Part shown: positions 25,079 to 33,952 of the stretch, in pieces | How positions within the stretch are numbered: position 1 is the first letter of the stretch | Layout: every line of letters begins with the position of its first letter | Origin: Deltaproteobacteria bacterium | GTDB taxonomy: Bacteria; Desulfobacterota; Syntrophia; Syntrophales; UBA5619 | NCBI GenBank assembly: GCA_026388365.1 | Contig: JAPLJW010000342.1 | Span: 1-41,063 of the forward strand | Reading direction: 5' to 3' | DNA: 41,063 nucleotides | The notes under the pieces: model-generated | What the model saw: the letters and a program-made list of their open reading frames with translations, nothing else | Told to the model about the DNA's origin: nothing | The model's database searches: none | Position numbers and translations under genes: made by a program

Positions 25079-25153
25079 CCGGCTGAACCGAGGCCCGCAG
25101 GGCCTTCTGCTCCAGCCGATTGTTCCCGAAGCGCACAGCGCTTCGGGAACAAT
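25079..25153 (+). terminator. Highly structured intergenic element with two hairpins
   Basis: First, CGGCTG (25080-25085) pairs with CAGCCG (25113-25118), enclosing AGGCCC-GCA-GGGCCT (25091-25105). Directly after comes a 15-bp perfect stem: ATTGTTCCCGAAGCG (25119-25133), loop CACAG, CGCTTCGGGAACAAT (25139-25153), followed by TTTGTTCG. The second hairpin may act as a terminator for the opine dehydrogenase transcript; the U tract is weak. The pair could also be a cis-regulatory leader of the ord operon. Confidence 0.5.
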
Positions 25154-25196
25154 TTGTTCGATAGATTGATCCAACTCAAATTAAGGGGGTTGTCAT

Positions 25197-26255
25197 ATGC
25201 AAGATAAGCTAAAAGTGGCGGTGCTCGGAACAGGCCAGATGGGATCCGGAATTATCAGACTATTGATGCGAAAACAGGGATTTGAACTCGTGGGGGTATA
25301 CGGAAGGCGGGCCGATCGGGCCGGCGTCGATGTGGGAGAGGCTATCGGACTCGACGAAAAAATGGGTGTCGCACTCACCGCCGATCTTCCCGGAATGCTC
25401 TCATCGGCAAAACCGGATATCGTTATTCAGGCGACCTGCTCCAGGGTCAAACAGGCCGCCGATGAAATAAAAACCGCCGTACAAGGTGGAGCGAATGTCA
25501 TATCCATTGCCGAGGAAATGGCGTATCCGTCATACGAGGCACCCGGGCTTTCCGAGGAGATTCACAAGCTTGCCATGGAGAACAAGGTAACGGTAGTCGG
25601 AACGGGCATCAACCCCGGTTTTGTCCTGGACCTGCTGGTGATTTCCCTGACGGGCGTCTGCTACAATGTCGAATCAATCACCGCCAGGCGGATCAACGAC
25701 CTGTCTCCTTACGGGCCGTCGGTCCTGCAAACCCAGGGCGTGGGCATCACGCCCGAGGCATTTAAAAAAGGAGTCGAGGACGGATCGGTTGTCGGCCACT
25801 TCGGGTTTCCGGAATCCATCAGCATGATCGCCAAGGCCTTGGGTTGGAAGATCGACAAGATCGAACAAACCCGCGATCCGATCATTTCCAAGGTCCACCG
25901 GGAAACCCAGTTCGTGAAAATCGAACCCGGCCTGACCGCGGGTTGCACGCACACGGCCAAGGGTTACATGGACGACAAACCGGTCATTCACCTGATTCAC
26001 CCCCAGCAGGTCCATCCGCACCTGGAAGACGTGCAGACCGGTGACTATATCGAAATCAAGGGCGAGCCGGACGTCAATTTTTCCAGCGGCCCCGAAATAC
26101 CCGGCGGAATCGGCACGATCGCTCTGGCGGTCAACATGATTCCCCAGGTGGTGACCAGTCTCCCGGGACTGAAGACCATGGCGGACCTTCCGGCGCCGGC
26201 GGCCGTCATGGGGGATGTGCGGCAACTGATCGAGAGCAGGAAATACAGGGGGTAA
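25197..26255 (+). CDS. ord: 2,4-diaminopentanoate dehydrogenase
   Basis: This 352-residue NAD(P)-dependent enzyme has a Rossmann opening (VAVLGTGQMGSGIIRLLM). The DAP-dehydrogenase-type central region includes GTGINPGFVLDLLVI and RRINDLSPYG. It oxidatively deaminates 2,4-diaminopentanoate to 2-amino-4-oxopentanoate and ammonia, the step between ornithine aminomutase and the thiolase. It heads the ord-ortA-ortB-oraS-oraE series, in the order known from ornithine-fermenting Clostridia. AAGGGGG lies just before ATG 25197. Confidence 0.92.
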   Translation: MQDKLKVAVLGTGQMGSGIIRLLMRKQGFELVGVYGRRADRAGVDVGEAIGLDEKMGVALTADLPGMLSSAKPDIVIQATCSRVKQAADEIKTAVQGGANVISIAEEMAYPSYEAPGLSEEIHKLAMENKVTVVGTGINPGFVLDLLVISLTGVCYNVESITARRINDLSPYGPSVLQTQGVGITPEAFKKGVEDGSVVGHFGFPESISMIAKALGWKIDKIEQTRDPIISKVHRETQFVKIEPGLTAGCTHTAKGYMDDKPVIHLIHPQQVHPHLEDVQTGDYIEIKGEPDVNFSSGPEIPGGIGTIALAVNMIPQVVTSLPGLKTMADLPAPAAVMGDVRQLIESRKYRG

Positions 26256-26403
26256 ATCAGTCGTGTTAGAATCCTGCAGTAATTGAGTTTTGGAATCCGC
26301 CGTATTCGTCCTTCTTCTCCATCTCTCGATTGCTCTATAATTCTAACCAAAAGTCGGAATTACATCCGAATATAAGTTTCTTGTATCATTTTCAGGAGGA
26401 ACA

Positions 26404-26718
26404 ATGACGGAACGCGCAATAAAAAACACATGGGTGGAAATCGGCGGAGTCGTGCTTCAAAAAGACGAACGCGCGCCGAACCTGCCCGATGATACAAAAC
26501 AAGTCCCTTTGGAAATGCGGGTGAAGGGATTTCTGCTTCATGATGCTGAAAAAGGCGCGGAAGCCGAAATCATCACACCCTCGGGGCGCACGGTCAGGGG
26601 AACACTCACTGAAATCAATCCGGTTTACGCGCATATGTTCGGCCGCCCGATTCCCGAACTATCTCCAATAGCCGGAGAGATTCGGGCGATTCTCCGGGAA
26701 AGGAGGAACGCGTCATGA
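26404..26718 (+). CDS. ortA: 2-amino-4-oxopentanoate thiolase, alpha subunit
   Basis: This 104-residue protein has the small-subunit pattern NTWVEIGGVVL, RAPNLPDDTKQVPLEMRVKGFL and INPVYAHMFGRPIPEL. Together with OrtB it cleaves 2-amino-4-oxopentanoate with CoA to acetyl-CoA and alanine (D-alanine in the characterised system). AGGAGG precedes ATG 26404, and its stop overlaps the ortB ATG (ATGA), ensuring equal synthesis of the two subunits. Confidence 0.92.
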   Translation: MTERAIKNTWVEIGGVVLQKDERAPNLPDDTKQVPLEMRVKGFLLHDAEKGAEAEIITPSGRTVRGTLTEINPVYAHMFGRPIPELSPIAGEIRAILRERRNAS

Positions 26719-28136
26719 GTACGGATTCCTATAAAGCGATAATGGATCAAAAAGCAGAAATCATGCGCTCCTCAGTCGGCATCGACTATGGGAAATACAC
26801 AACCGGACCACTTTCTTTCGATTACGAGGCCATGCTCGCCGATACCGGTTATAACCTGGATGCCATCCGCGATATCCAGGGCCGTTCTGCTGTGGGCAAT
26901 ACGCCGCTTGTGGAACTGGAGAATTTGACCGAACTCGTCCGTGCCGTGTCCGAACCGGGCAAGGGCGCTCGGCTTTTCGTCAAGGACGAGGCCGCCAATC
27001 CGTCGGGTTCGTTCAAGGACCGCCGGGCGTCTCTCTCGGCCTTCGAGGCGAAAAAGAAAGGCTACAAAGGTATCGCGGCGGCAACCAGCGGCAACTATGG
27101 CGCGGCTGTGGCGTCCCAGGCCGCCAAGGCAGGGTTGGGGTGCATCATCGTGCAGGAAGCCTTTGATAGCCAAGGGATCACCCAGCCGGAGATCGCCGAA
27201 AAGACACGCGCCTGCGAGGCGTATGGCGCCGAAGTTGTCCGGTTGTCCGTGGGACCGGAACTCTTTTACTATTTCCTCATCGTTTTGAAGGAAACCGGGT
27301 ATTTCAACGCCTCCCTGTATACGCCCTATTCCATCCTGGGCATCGAAACACTGGGATACGAACTGGCCATGCAGGTGAAAGCGCGCGAGGGGCGATTTCC
27401 GGATGTGGTGATGGCCACCCATGCGGGTGGCGGCAATGTGACCGGTACCGCCCGGGGGCTGATCAAGGCTGGGGCGGCGGATACCCTGATGGTGGCCGCC
27501 AGCGTGGATTTGTCCGGCCTTCACATGGCGTCGGACCGGGATTTCAACCGCAAGTCCTTTACCACGGGGCATACCGGTTTTTCCGTCCCGTTCTCCACCT
27601 GGCCGGACCGTGCTGATGTTCCGAGAAACGCGGCCCGGTCTCTCCGGTATATGGACCGGTTCGTCACGGTGACCCAGGGCGAGGTGTTCTACATGACGGA
27701 AGCCCTGGCAGTCATCGAGGGCATGGAAAGAGGCCCGGCCGGAAACACGTCTCTTGCGGCAGCGTTTGCAATCGCACGGGAAATGGGCCGGGAACAAATC
27801 ATCGTCGTCCAGGAGACCGAATACACTGGCGCGGGCAAACATCCGCTGGGCCAGTTGAACCTGGCCAAGCAGATGGGGATCGATGTCCGCCGGGGAGATC
27901 CCAGGGAAAATCAGCCGGGAAAAGCCATCGTTATCCCGGAACATCCGTCCCAGATCAAAGCGGTCGAAATGGATCTGGATCGCATCCGGCGCTCCTATTT
28001 GCGAAACGCCCTTAATTCGCTTCCGGAAGGAGAGAATGTCACCGAGACGGATATTGCGTTTCTGGCCGCCGAAACCAAATCAGATCAAACCTATATCAGG
28101 GAGGCCATCGAGTCCCATGAAAGAAAGAAAAGATGA
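26715..28136 (+). CDS. ortB: 2-amino-4-oxopentanoate thiolase, beta subunit (PLP)
   Basis: This 473-residue PLP enzyme of the threonine-synthase-like fold has its Schiff-base lysine in NPSGSFKDRRAS (Lys101), the TSGNYGAAVASQAAKAGL asparagine loop, and a glycine-rich HAGGGNVTGTARG phosphate loop. With OrtA it performs the CoA-dependent cleavage that yields acetyl-CoA and alanine. The gene overlaps ortA by four bases and oraS by about 20. Confidence 0.93.
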   Translation: MSTDSYKAIMDQKAEIMRSSVGIDYGKYTTGPLSFDYEAMLADTGYNLDAIRDIQGRSAVGNTPLVELENLTELVRAVSEPGKGARLFVKDEAANPSGSFKDRRASLSAFEAKKKGYKGIAAATSGNYGAAVASQAAKAGLGCIIVQEAFDSQGITQPEIAEKTRACEAYGAEVVRLSVGPELFYYFLIVLKETGYFNASLYTPYSILGIETLGYELAMQVKAREGRFPDVVMATHAGGGNVTGTARGLIKAGAADTLMVAASVDLSGLHMASDRDFNRKSFTTGHTGFSVPFSTWPDRADVPRNAARSLRYMDRFVTVTQGEVFYMTEALAVIEGMERGPAGNTSLAAAFAIAREMGREQIIVVQETEYTGAGKHPLGQLNLAKQMGIDVRRGDPRENQPGKAIVIPEHPSQIKAVEMDLDRIRRSYLRNALNSLPEGENVTETDIAFLAAETKSDQTYIREAIESHERKKR

Positions 28137-28464
28137 TTTCAGCTCCCGGCGGGAGCATTTGAAGAACTTGTCGGACGAGCAATTGCATGAGCATTTTTGG
28201 TCCATGGTGGACCGGATGGTACAACCGCTGGTAGAAGAGGCCCGTACGCACACCTCGCCTTCTATTGAGCGGTCGATCCTGCTGCGCATGGGATTTTCGA
28301 GCCTGGAAACCAAACCGCTGGTAAACCGAATGCTGGAAAAGGGATTGCTGGGGCGCGGCGCGGGTAATCTGGTTCTTAAGCTGGCCCAAAAGAAAGGCAT
28401 ATCCGTGAGGCAAGCGGGCATAGACTTGATAGAAGGCAAATACTGGGAGGAATTGACGGAATGA
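28117..28464 (+). CDS. oraS: D-ornithine 4,5-aminomutase, S (small) subunit
   Basis: This 115-residue protein has HLKNLSDEQLHEHFW and TSPSIERSILLRMGFSSLE, typical of OraS. The subunit stabilises the large OraE component of the adenosylcobalamin- and PLP-dependent mutase. I chose ATG 28117, inside the last 20 bases of ortB; the frame is open further upstream only as overlap with ortB. GGAGG lies about 12 bases upstream. Its stop overlaps the oraE ATG. Confidence 0.92.
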   Translation: MKERKDDFSSRREHLKNLSDEQLHEHFWSMVDRMVQPLVEEARTHTSPSIERSILLRMGFSSLETKPLVNRMLEKGLLGRGAGNLVLKLAQKKGISVRQAGIDLIEGKYWEELTE

Positions 28465-30659
28465 AACGATTGGAGCCCAATGAAAAAATCGACGTTCCGG
28501 AGATTCTCAAGGACCTGGATCAGTACCGGCCGAAACGCAAGGGCTGGACCTGGCGCAAACCGGTGGAGAATCAAAAGACGGGGCCTTTTGAACTGAAGGA
28601 TACATCCGAGAACCTGAAGCATTCCGTACCGCTGCCTTCGGCCCATTATTTCGACGACATCGATCCGCAATGCGACTTTGTCATCACCACGGAAATCGCC
28701 TCGGGCCGGTTCGAGGATGATATCCGGCGGATGCGCATGGCCGCATGGCACGGGGCCGATCATCTCATGGTGATCCGCACAGCCGGCCAGTCCCATTTCG
28801 ACGGCCTAATCGAGGGAACGCCTGAAGGCGTCGGCGGCATTCCCATTTCACGGAAACAGGTCCGTGCAACCCGCAAGGCACTCGATTTGATCGAAGAGGA
28901 AGTCGGCCGACCCATCAATCTCCACTCTTATGTCAGCGGCGTGGCCGGGCCGGAAATCGCGGTGATGTTTTCGGAGGAAGGCGTCAACGGCGCCCACCAG
29001 GACCCCCAGTACAACGTGCTGTATCGGAACATCAACATGCACCGGTCTTTTGTGGACGCCGCCGAGGCCAAGACCGTCATGGCCGATGCCGGGATTCTCC
29101 AGATCGACGGCGCCCACAATGCCAACGCCACGGCCAAGGAAGCCTGGAAGGTCATGCCCGAACTCCTGGTGCAGCATGCCATTAACTGTGCGTTTTCCCG
29201 CGCGGCCGGCATGCCCATGGAAAATATTGCCCTTTCAACAGTGCCGCCCACAGCCCCGCCGGCCCCGAAGCTGTGGCTTGATCTGCCCTTTGCAATCGCC
29301 CTGCGCGATCTGTTCGAGGGCTATAAATTCAGGGCGCAGCAGAACACCAGATACATGGAAGCCGACATGGCCGAAGCCACCATCACCCATGTCCTGGACA
29401 CACTGATTTCCCGCATGACCTCCGCGGATATCCAGAGCACGATTACGCCGGACGAGGGCCGGAACGTCCCCTGGCATTACAACAATATCCTGGGGGTGAA
29501 CACGGCGCGCCAGACGCTTATGGGATTGGACGGCCTGATGGAGATGGTCGATCTGAAAAAAGGGGGACACCTGCCCGAAAAGGTCCGGGAACTCAAGGAA
29601 CGCGCCGTGTTGTTTCTTTCGGAAATCATTGAAAACGGCGGTTATTTCGCGGCCGTGGAACAGGGCCAGTTCGTGGATTCCGGGTACTTTCCGGAAAGAA
29701 ACAATGACGGCATTTCCCGTGATCCCAACGGCGGTATATCCGCTACCACCATCATCAAACGGGAACCCGGATACGGAGCGCCGGTGTGCAGCCACTTCGG
29801 CGCCAACAGTTATTCGGACAAGGCATGCGATGCCTATGGGGGATGCACCTTATGCGATCCATCCAAAATTATTTACATCGACGAACTGGATGAATCGGAC
29901 AACGTCCACAACCGCCTCAAAAAACCTTTGGCGGAAAAGGCGGCCGGATTATTGCGGCCGGAAGTGGAGTGGGCCGGAGACGGCATTGTCTGCGTCACGC
30001 TCTTTGTGCCGGAAGAACCGCGGGTTGCCGAAGCCGCCGCACTGGAAATGGCCCGGCAAATGGGGCTTACGGAGCCCGAAGTGATCAGCCGCCGATTGAT
30101 TCATCCCGCAGAGGGGTCCCTGTTTGAGGTCAAGGGGGTCTTGAATTATGCCGTGGACAAAAACAAACTCGTGATTCCCAAGGAAGAAGAAATCATTCCC
30201 GACAGTGAGATCGAAGCCTTTGTTCGGCCTCGCAAAATTCATGTGGTCGCCGCCACCGTGGGCGAGGATGAGCATTCGGTGGGCATGCGGGAAATCATCG
30301 ATATCAAGCACGGCGGTTTAGAAAAATACGCATTCATATCCCATTATCTGGGCACGTCCGTGCCGGTTTCAAAAGTGCTGGATGCTGCCCAGGAAACCGG
30401 TGCCAAAGCCGCATTGATTTCGACGATTATTTCCCACAACGACATCCACCGGGTCAACATGCGGCGGCTGCATGATCTTGCCGTCGAGCGAGGCATACGC
30501 AACGGCCTTATCTTGATTGCGGGCGGCACGCAGGTCAATGACGCCATGGCCGTCGAGTGTGGCATGGATGCCGGATTCGGCAGGGGGACCAAGGGGCGGC
30601 ATGTGGCGAGCTTTATTGTCGGAAAATTGATGGGCAAGAAAAATCATCAAGCCGAATAA
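28461..30659 (+). CDS. oraE: D-ornithine 4,5-aminomutase, E (large, cobalamin/PLP) subunit
   Basis: This 732-residue protein has an N-terminal TIM-barrel part (YFDDIDPQCDFVITTEIASGRFEDD, YVSGVAGPEIAVMFSEEGVNGAH) and a C-terminal cobalamin-binding domain. The DxHxxG motif is DEHSVG, with His605 as axial cobalt ligand. Lys616 in DIKHGG lies 11 residues later, the same spacing as the His/PLP-Lys pair known in the clostridial enzyme. It moves the 5-amino group of D-ornithine to carbon 4, giving 2,4-diaminopentanoate. It is coupled by a four-base overlap to oraS. Confidence 0.95.
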   Translation: MKRLEPNEKIDVPEILKDLDQYRPKRKGWTWRKPVENQKTGPFELKDTSENLKHSVPLPSAHYFDDIDPQCDFVITTEIASGRFEDDIRRMRMAAWHGADHLMVIRTAGQSHFDGLIEGTPEGVGGIPISRKQVRATRKALDLIEEEVGRPINLHSYVSGVAGPEIAVMFSEEGVNGAHQDPQYNVLYRNINMHRSFVDAAEAKTVMADAGILQIDGAHNANATAKEAWKVMPELLVQHAINCAFSRAAGMPMENIALSTVPPTAPPAPKLWLDLPFAIALRDLFEGYKFRAQQNTRYMEADMAEATITHVLDTLISRMTSADIQSTITPDEGRNVPWHYNNILGVNTARQTLMGLDGLMEMVDLKKGGHLPEKVRELKERAVLFLSEIIENGGYFAAVEQGQFVDSGYFPERNNDGISRDPNGGISATTIIKREPGYGAPVCSHFGANSYSDKACDAYGGCTLCDPSKIIYIDELDESDNVHNRLKKPLAEKAAGLLRPEVEWAGDGIVCVTLFVPEEPRVAEAAALEMARQMGLTEPEVISRRLIHPAEGSLFEVKGVLNYAVDKNKLVIPKEEEIIPDSEIEAFVRPRKIHVVAATVGEDEHSVGMREIIDIKHGGLEKYAFISHYLGTSVPVSKVLDAAQETGAKAALISTIISHNDIHRVNMRRLHDLAVERGIRNGLILIAGGTQVNDAMAVECGMDAGFGRGTKGRHVASFIVGKLMGKKNHQAE

Positions 30660-30662
30660 TCA

Positions 30663-31943
30663 ATGCGAATGAAACATGCAGAAATCATTGTCGCCGATAT
30701 CGGCAGCACAATAACGAAGGTCAGCGCCTTTTCAGGGCTGCATGCCGGAGACAACGCCTGTTTCCTGGGCCAGGGATTGGGATTGACCACCGTTGCCGAG
30801 GGCGATGTCGCGCAGGGCCTCGAAACGGCCCGGAAAGATCTGGAAACCCGTTTAGGAGTGAATACACGGGACGCTACGCTGATGGCTGCGTCATCGGCCG
30901 CCGGGGGGTTGCGGATGACCGTTCACGGACTAACCCGTGACATGACACTGCGGGCAGCCCGGGAAGCCTCCCTTGGCGCCGGAGCCATAGTTACTTTCAC
31001 GACCGCCGGTAAGATTTACCCGGACGCTATGGAAGAGGTCCGCCGGATCAAACCCAATATTATTCTCCTGGCCGGTGGAGTCGATTACGGAGACCGTGAA
31101 ATCGTCATGGCCAACGCCTGTTCCCTGGCTTCTTTGAAACTCGATACTCCCATTGTATATGCCGGCAATAAAACTGTCAGGAATGAAATCAGGCGCCTGT
31201 TCGAATCAGCCGGTATGTCGGTATTCATAGTGGAAAATGTGTATCCGCGCATCGATGAGCTCAATATCGACCCCGTCCGCAAGGTCATCCAGGACGTGTT
31301 CGCCCGCCATATCGTCACGGCGCCGGGCATGGAAAAAGTTGCGGAAATAGTCCGGGATGATATTATACCTACGCCCGGAGCGGTCATGCGGTCGACCGAG
31401 ATTTTGGCCGAAGTCATGGGGGATGTGATGGTCGTGGACGTGGGAGGCGCCACCACGGACGTTCATTCTGTAACCGAAGGCTCGCCCGAGCTCTCAAAAA
31501 TGATGATTGCTCCGGAACCGCGATCTAAGCGGACCGTCGAGGGTGATCTGGGGGTTTATATAAATGCCCCTCGAATCATCGAAGCCGTTGGAAGCGAACT
31601 CCAGCAGTTTAAAAATGTACGGCCGATACCGGAAACGGCATCAGAACGCGAAATTTCAGTTCAACTGACCCGATGGGCAGTGGATATTTCCATCTGGCGG
31701 CATGCGGGACAGCTGCGCGTTGCCTACGGCGCTTATGGTAGAAATGAACTAGTGGAAGGCAGGGATTTATCCGCCGTCAAGCATGTGATCGGTACCGGCG
31801 GCGCATTGACCCGCCTCGGAATGGGCAGGGAGATTTTACAAAAAATGTCAAACCCGATCCACGCAAATCCAAACTACTGCCATCTGTGGATGCGGCGGTT
31901 TATCTTGACCGGAATAATATCATGGCGGCAGCCGGTGTTTTAA
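30663..31943 (+). CDS. MutL/GlmL-like ATPase of the aminomutase operon, frameshifted near the end
   Basis: The 426-codon frame has an ASKHA ATPase opening (EIIVADIGSTITKVSAF), a second phosphate loop VMVVDVGGATTDVHSV and HVIGTGGALTRLGMG near the end. The family (MutL/GlmL) accompanies cobalamin-dependent carbon-skeleton and amino mutases. It is thought to reactivate them by exchanging damaged cofactor, by analogy with diol-dehydratase reactivases. After residue about 395 the frame loses homology; the expected ending (AAVYLDRNNIMAAAGVLS) lies in another frame, to 32014. The start is ATG 30663 or 30669, without a strong Shine-Dalgarno, three bases after oraE. Confidence 0.8.
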   Translation: MRMKHAEIIVADIGSTITKVSAFSGLHAGDNACFLGQGLGLTTVAEGDVAQGLETARKDLETRLGVNTRDATLMAASSAAGGLRMTVHGLTRDMTLRAAREASLGAGAIVTFTTAGKIYPDAMEEVRRIKPNIILLAGGVDYGDREIVMANACSLASLKLDTPIVYAGNKTVRNEIRRLFESAGMSVFIVENVYPRIDELNIDPVRKVIQDVFARHIVTAPGMEKVAEIVRDDIIPTPGAVMRSTEILAEVMGDVMVVDVGGATTDVHSVTEGSPELSKMMIAPEPRSKRTVEGDLGVYINAPRIIEAVGSELQQFKNVRPIPETASEREISVQLTRWAVDISIWRHAGQLRVAYGAYGRNELVEGRDLSAVKHVIGTGGALTRLGMGREILQKMSNPIHANPNYCHLWMRRFILTGIISWRQPVF

Positions 31944-32014
31944 GCCGGCGCTATCCGCAAGAAGCCCTGGCACTGCTGTTGGAAAGCATCGGGTTTATTG
32001 ATGCAATACCGTAA
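31847..32014 (+). other. Frameshifted C-terminal part of the MutL/GlmL-like gene
   Basis: Read from 31847 this frame gives VKPDPRKSKLLPSVDAAVYL, then DRNNIMAAAGVLSRRYPQEA, and ends at TAA 32012-32014, the ordinary GlmL-type C-terminus. The switch coincides with a run of six A (31840-31845). One more A would join the frames as EILQKNVKPDP. Restored, the protein would have about 450 residues. Confidence 0.75.
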
Positions 32015-32098
32015 TCTTTCCCATTCCCTATATCCGGGCAGAGCCTGTGAACAAAAACAAGAATTGCCATACAATTAATCCGATGCGGGGCGTTAGCG

Positions 32099-33952
32099 AT
32101 GCAATACGGACCTTACATTACAATCGATCTGAACAAAATCGAGCATAATGCTCGGACAATCACCGCCATGTGCGGGAAATACGCTATTGAAGTCTGCGGC
32201 GTTACCAAGGTGACCTGCGGGATGCCGCAGGTAGCAAAAGCCATGCTCCGGGGCGGGGTCGCATCTATTGGCGAATCACGAATGGAGAATATTCACCGCC
32301 TCAAGGCAAATGGTGTAACCACAGAGTTCACGTTGCTCAGGATTCCACCCCTTTCCGCAACGGACGACATCGTCACGTCGGTGGATATGAGCCTGAATTC
32401 TGAATTACGGGTCATTCAGGCACTTTCAGAAGCCGCTTTCAGGCGGGGGCTGGTGCATAACATCATGATCATGGTTGATTTGGGAGATCTGCGCGAAGGC
32501 GTCTTGCCCGACGACCTGTTGCCCATGGTGCGTGAAGTTATCGAACGGCCCAGCATCCGTATCGCTGGCCTGGGAACGAATCTTAGTTGTTACGGTGGTA
32601 TCAAGCCCTCGGAAAAGAATATGAATCAACTGGTCGAATACGCCCACCGGATTGAAACCGCATTTGGTATCAAGCTTCGATACATCTCGGGCGGCAATTC
32701 GAGTTCCCTGAACCTGATTGCATCGGGGAAAATGCCCCGAGCCGTTAATCATATCCGTATCGGAGAAGGCATTCTCCTCGGCCGTGAAACCGTGAACCGC
32801 GCTGTTTGGCCCGGCACGTTTCAGGACGCGTTTTTACTCCAGGCTGAAATTATCGAGCTCAAGGAAAAACCGTCCGTGCCCATTGGGGAAATCGGAGAGG
32901 ATGCATTTGGCGGCAAACCGGAATTTGTCGACAAGGGCGAAAGAGACCGGGCAATTTTAAACATCGGCCGCGAGGACGTTGTCGTGGAGGGAATGGAGCC
33001 AGTTGAACCGAAGATTTCCATACTTGGCGCTTCCAGCGACCACCTAATCGTGGACGTCACCGAGGTCGAAAATGTCGAACTCGGGGGCGAATTGGCATTT
33101 TTTATGAACTATGGGGCTCTTCTGGCCGCCATGACATCCGAATACGTGGAAAAGCGTCCTTTAAGAGACAGAAAAATCGTTTCCGAATACCGCTGCATCG
33201 TTCTGACGGAAATTTCGCCAAAAAGTGAACCGGATTCCGATCGGATATTGAACATTGATAACCTTACAGCGGGCTTGAATGAGTTGGGGCTATCGGTTGC
33301 CCAACGGCGGCAAATCCAGGATGAATTCGAAATAGTTTCCGAAACGGTTGCCGAAATTATAAACGATGATTTGATCCCGGTTGTGTATGCCAACGATCCG
33401 GGGACTTGTCTTGGTATTTATCAGGGCCTGGCTCTGTCGCTTCCGATTTTCGGGACCATAATTTTAAGCGCTCACGGCAGCTGCATATCAGCATTCACGG
33501 AGTTGCCTCCTGGCCCCGGCGGTGTCGAACCCAGACTGGAATCCGAACGAGTGGCTTTAATCGGTTTGCGGGAAGTATCACATGAGGAAACCCGGTTGAT
33601 CAGACGGTCGCGAATCAGCGCCTATACGTTGGAGGACATTGATGCACTGGGAATGAGGGAAGTGATTTATCGCGCCCTTCGCGCCTCCGGCATGGGGACG
33701 GACGGAATTCATGTAACACTGGATATGGATGCCCTCGACACCACCGTGGCTCCAGGAGTGCAAAGGCCAGTGAGGGGCGGGCTTTCTTACAGGGAAGGGC
33801 ACCTTGCCATGGAAATGATTGCCAAGTCAGGCCTCATGCGGTCTCTGGCGATTGTCGATTATTTTCCCGAAAGGGATGTGAATCGCACCACCGCCGGGAC
33901 GGCAACCGCATATGTGCTTTCACTGTTTGGGAAAAAAATCCTCAAGATCTAA
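32099..33952 (+). CDS. orr: Ornithine racemase fused to a degenerate arginase domain
   Basis: This is a single 617-residue frame. Residues about 1-355 are an Orr/YhfX-type PLP racemase (alanine-racemase fold) with ITIDLNKIEHNAR, the PLP Lys37 in VCGVTKVTCG, and YISGGNSSSLNL. It should interconvert L- and D-ornithine to feed OraSE. Residues about 365-617 match ureohydrolases: RVALIGLREVS, ISAYTLEDIDALG, TLDMDALDTTVAPGVQRPVRGG, and a FGKKI ending like that of the arginase at 13786. The arginase GGDHS motif is ANDPG here (His to Pro434) and DAHGD is SAHGS (Ser457, Ser461; His459 kept), while Asp542 and Asp544 remain. Three of six metal ligands are lost, so catalysis is unlikely; a structural or sensing role is inference. 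Confidence 0.88.
   Translation: MQYGPYITIDLNKIEHNARTITAMCGKYAIEVCGVTKVTCGMPQVAKAMLRGGVASIGESRMENIHRLKANGVTTEFTLLRIPPLSATDDIVTSVDMSLNSELRVIQALSEAAFRRGLVHNIMIMVDLGDLREGVLPDDLLPMVREVIERPSIRIAGLGTNLSCYGGIKPSEKNMNQLVEYAHRIETAFGIKLRYISGGNSSSLNLIASGKMPRAVNHIRIGEGILLGRETVNRAVWPGTFQDAFLLQAEIIELKEKPSVPIGEIGEDAFGGKPEFVDKGERDRAILNIGREDVVVEGMEPVEPKISILGASSDHLIVDVTEVENVELGGELAFFMNYGALLAAMTSEYVEKRPLRDRKIVSEYRCIVLTEISPKSEPDSDRILNIDNLTAGLNELGLSVAQRRQIQDEFEIVSETVAEIINDDLIPVVYANDPGTCLGIYQGLALSLPIFGTIILSAHGSCISAFTELPPGPGGVEPRLESERVALIGLREVSHEETRLIRRSRISAYTLEDIDALGMREVIYRALRASGMGTDGIHVTLDMDALDTTVAPGVQRPVRGGLSYREGHLAMEMIAKSGLMRSLAIVDYFPERDVNRTTAGTATAYVLSLFGKKILKI

Noticed and set aside
25079..25196. Cobalamin riboswitch ahead of the B12-dependent ornithine operon
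   Set aside because: The gap is too short for a full cobalamin riboswitch and I did not see the conserved B12-box sequence; the visible structure is two simple hairpins.
26772..27944. 390-codon minus-strand frame opposite ortB
   Set aside because: It is antisense to the well-supported PLP enzyme and has no motif of its own.
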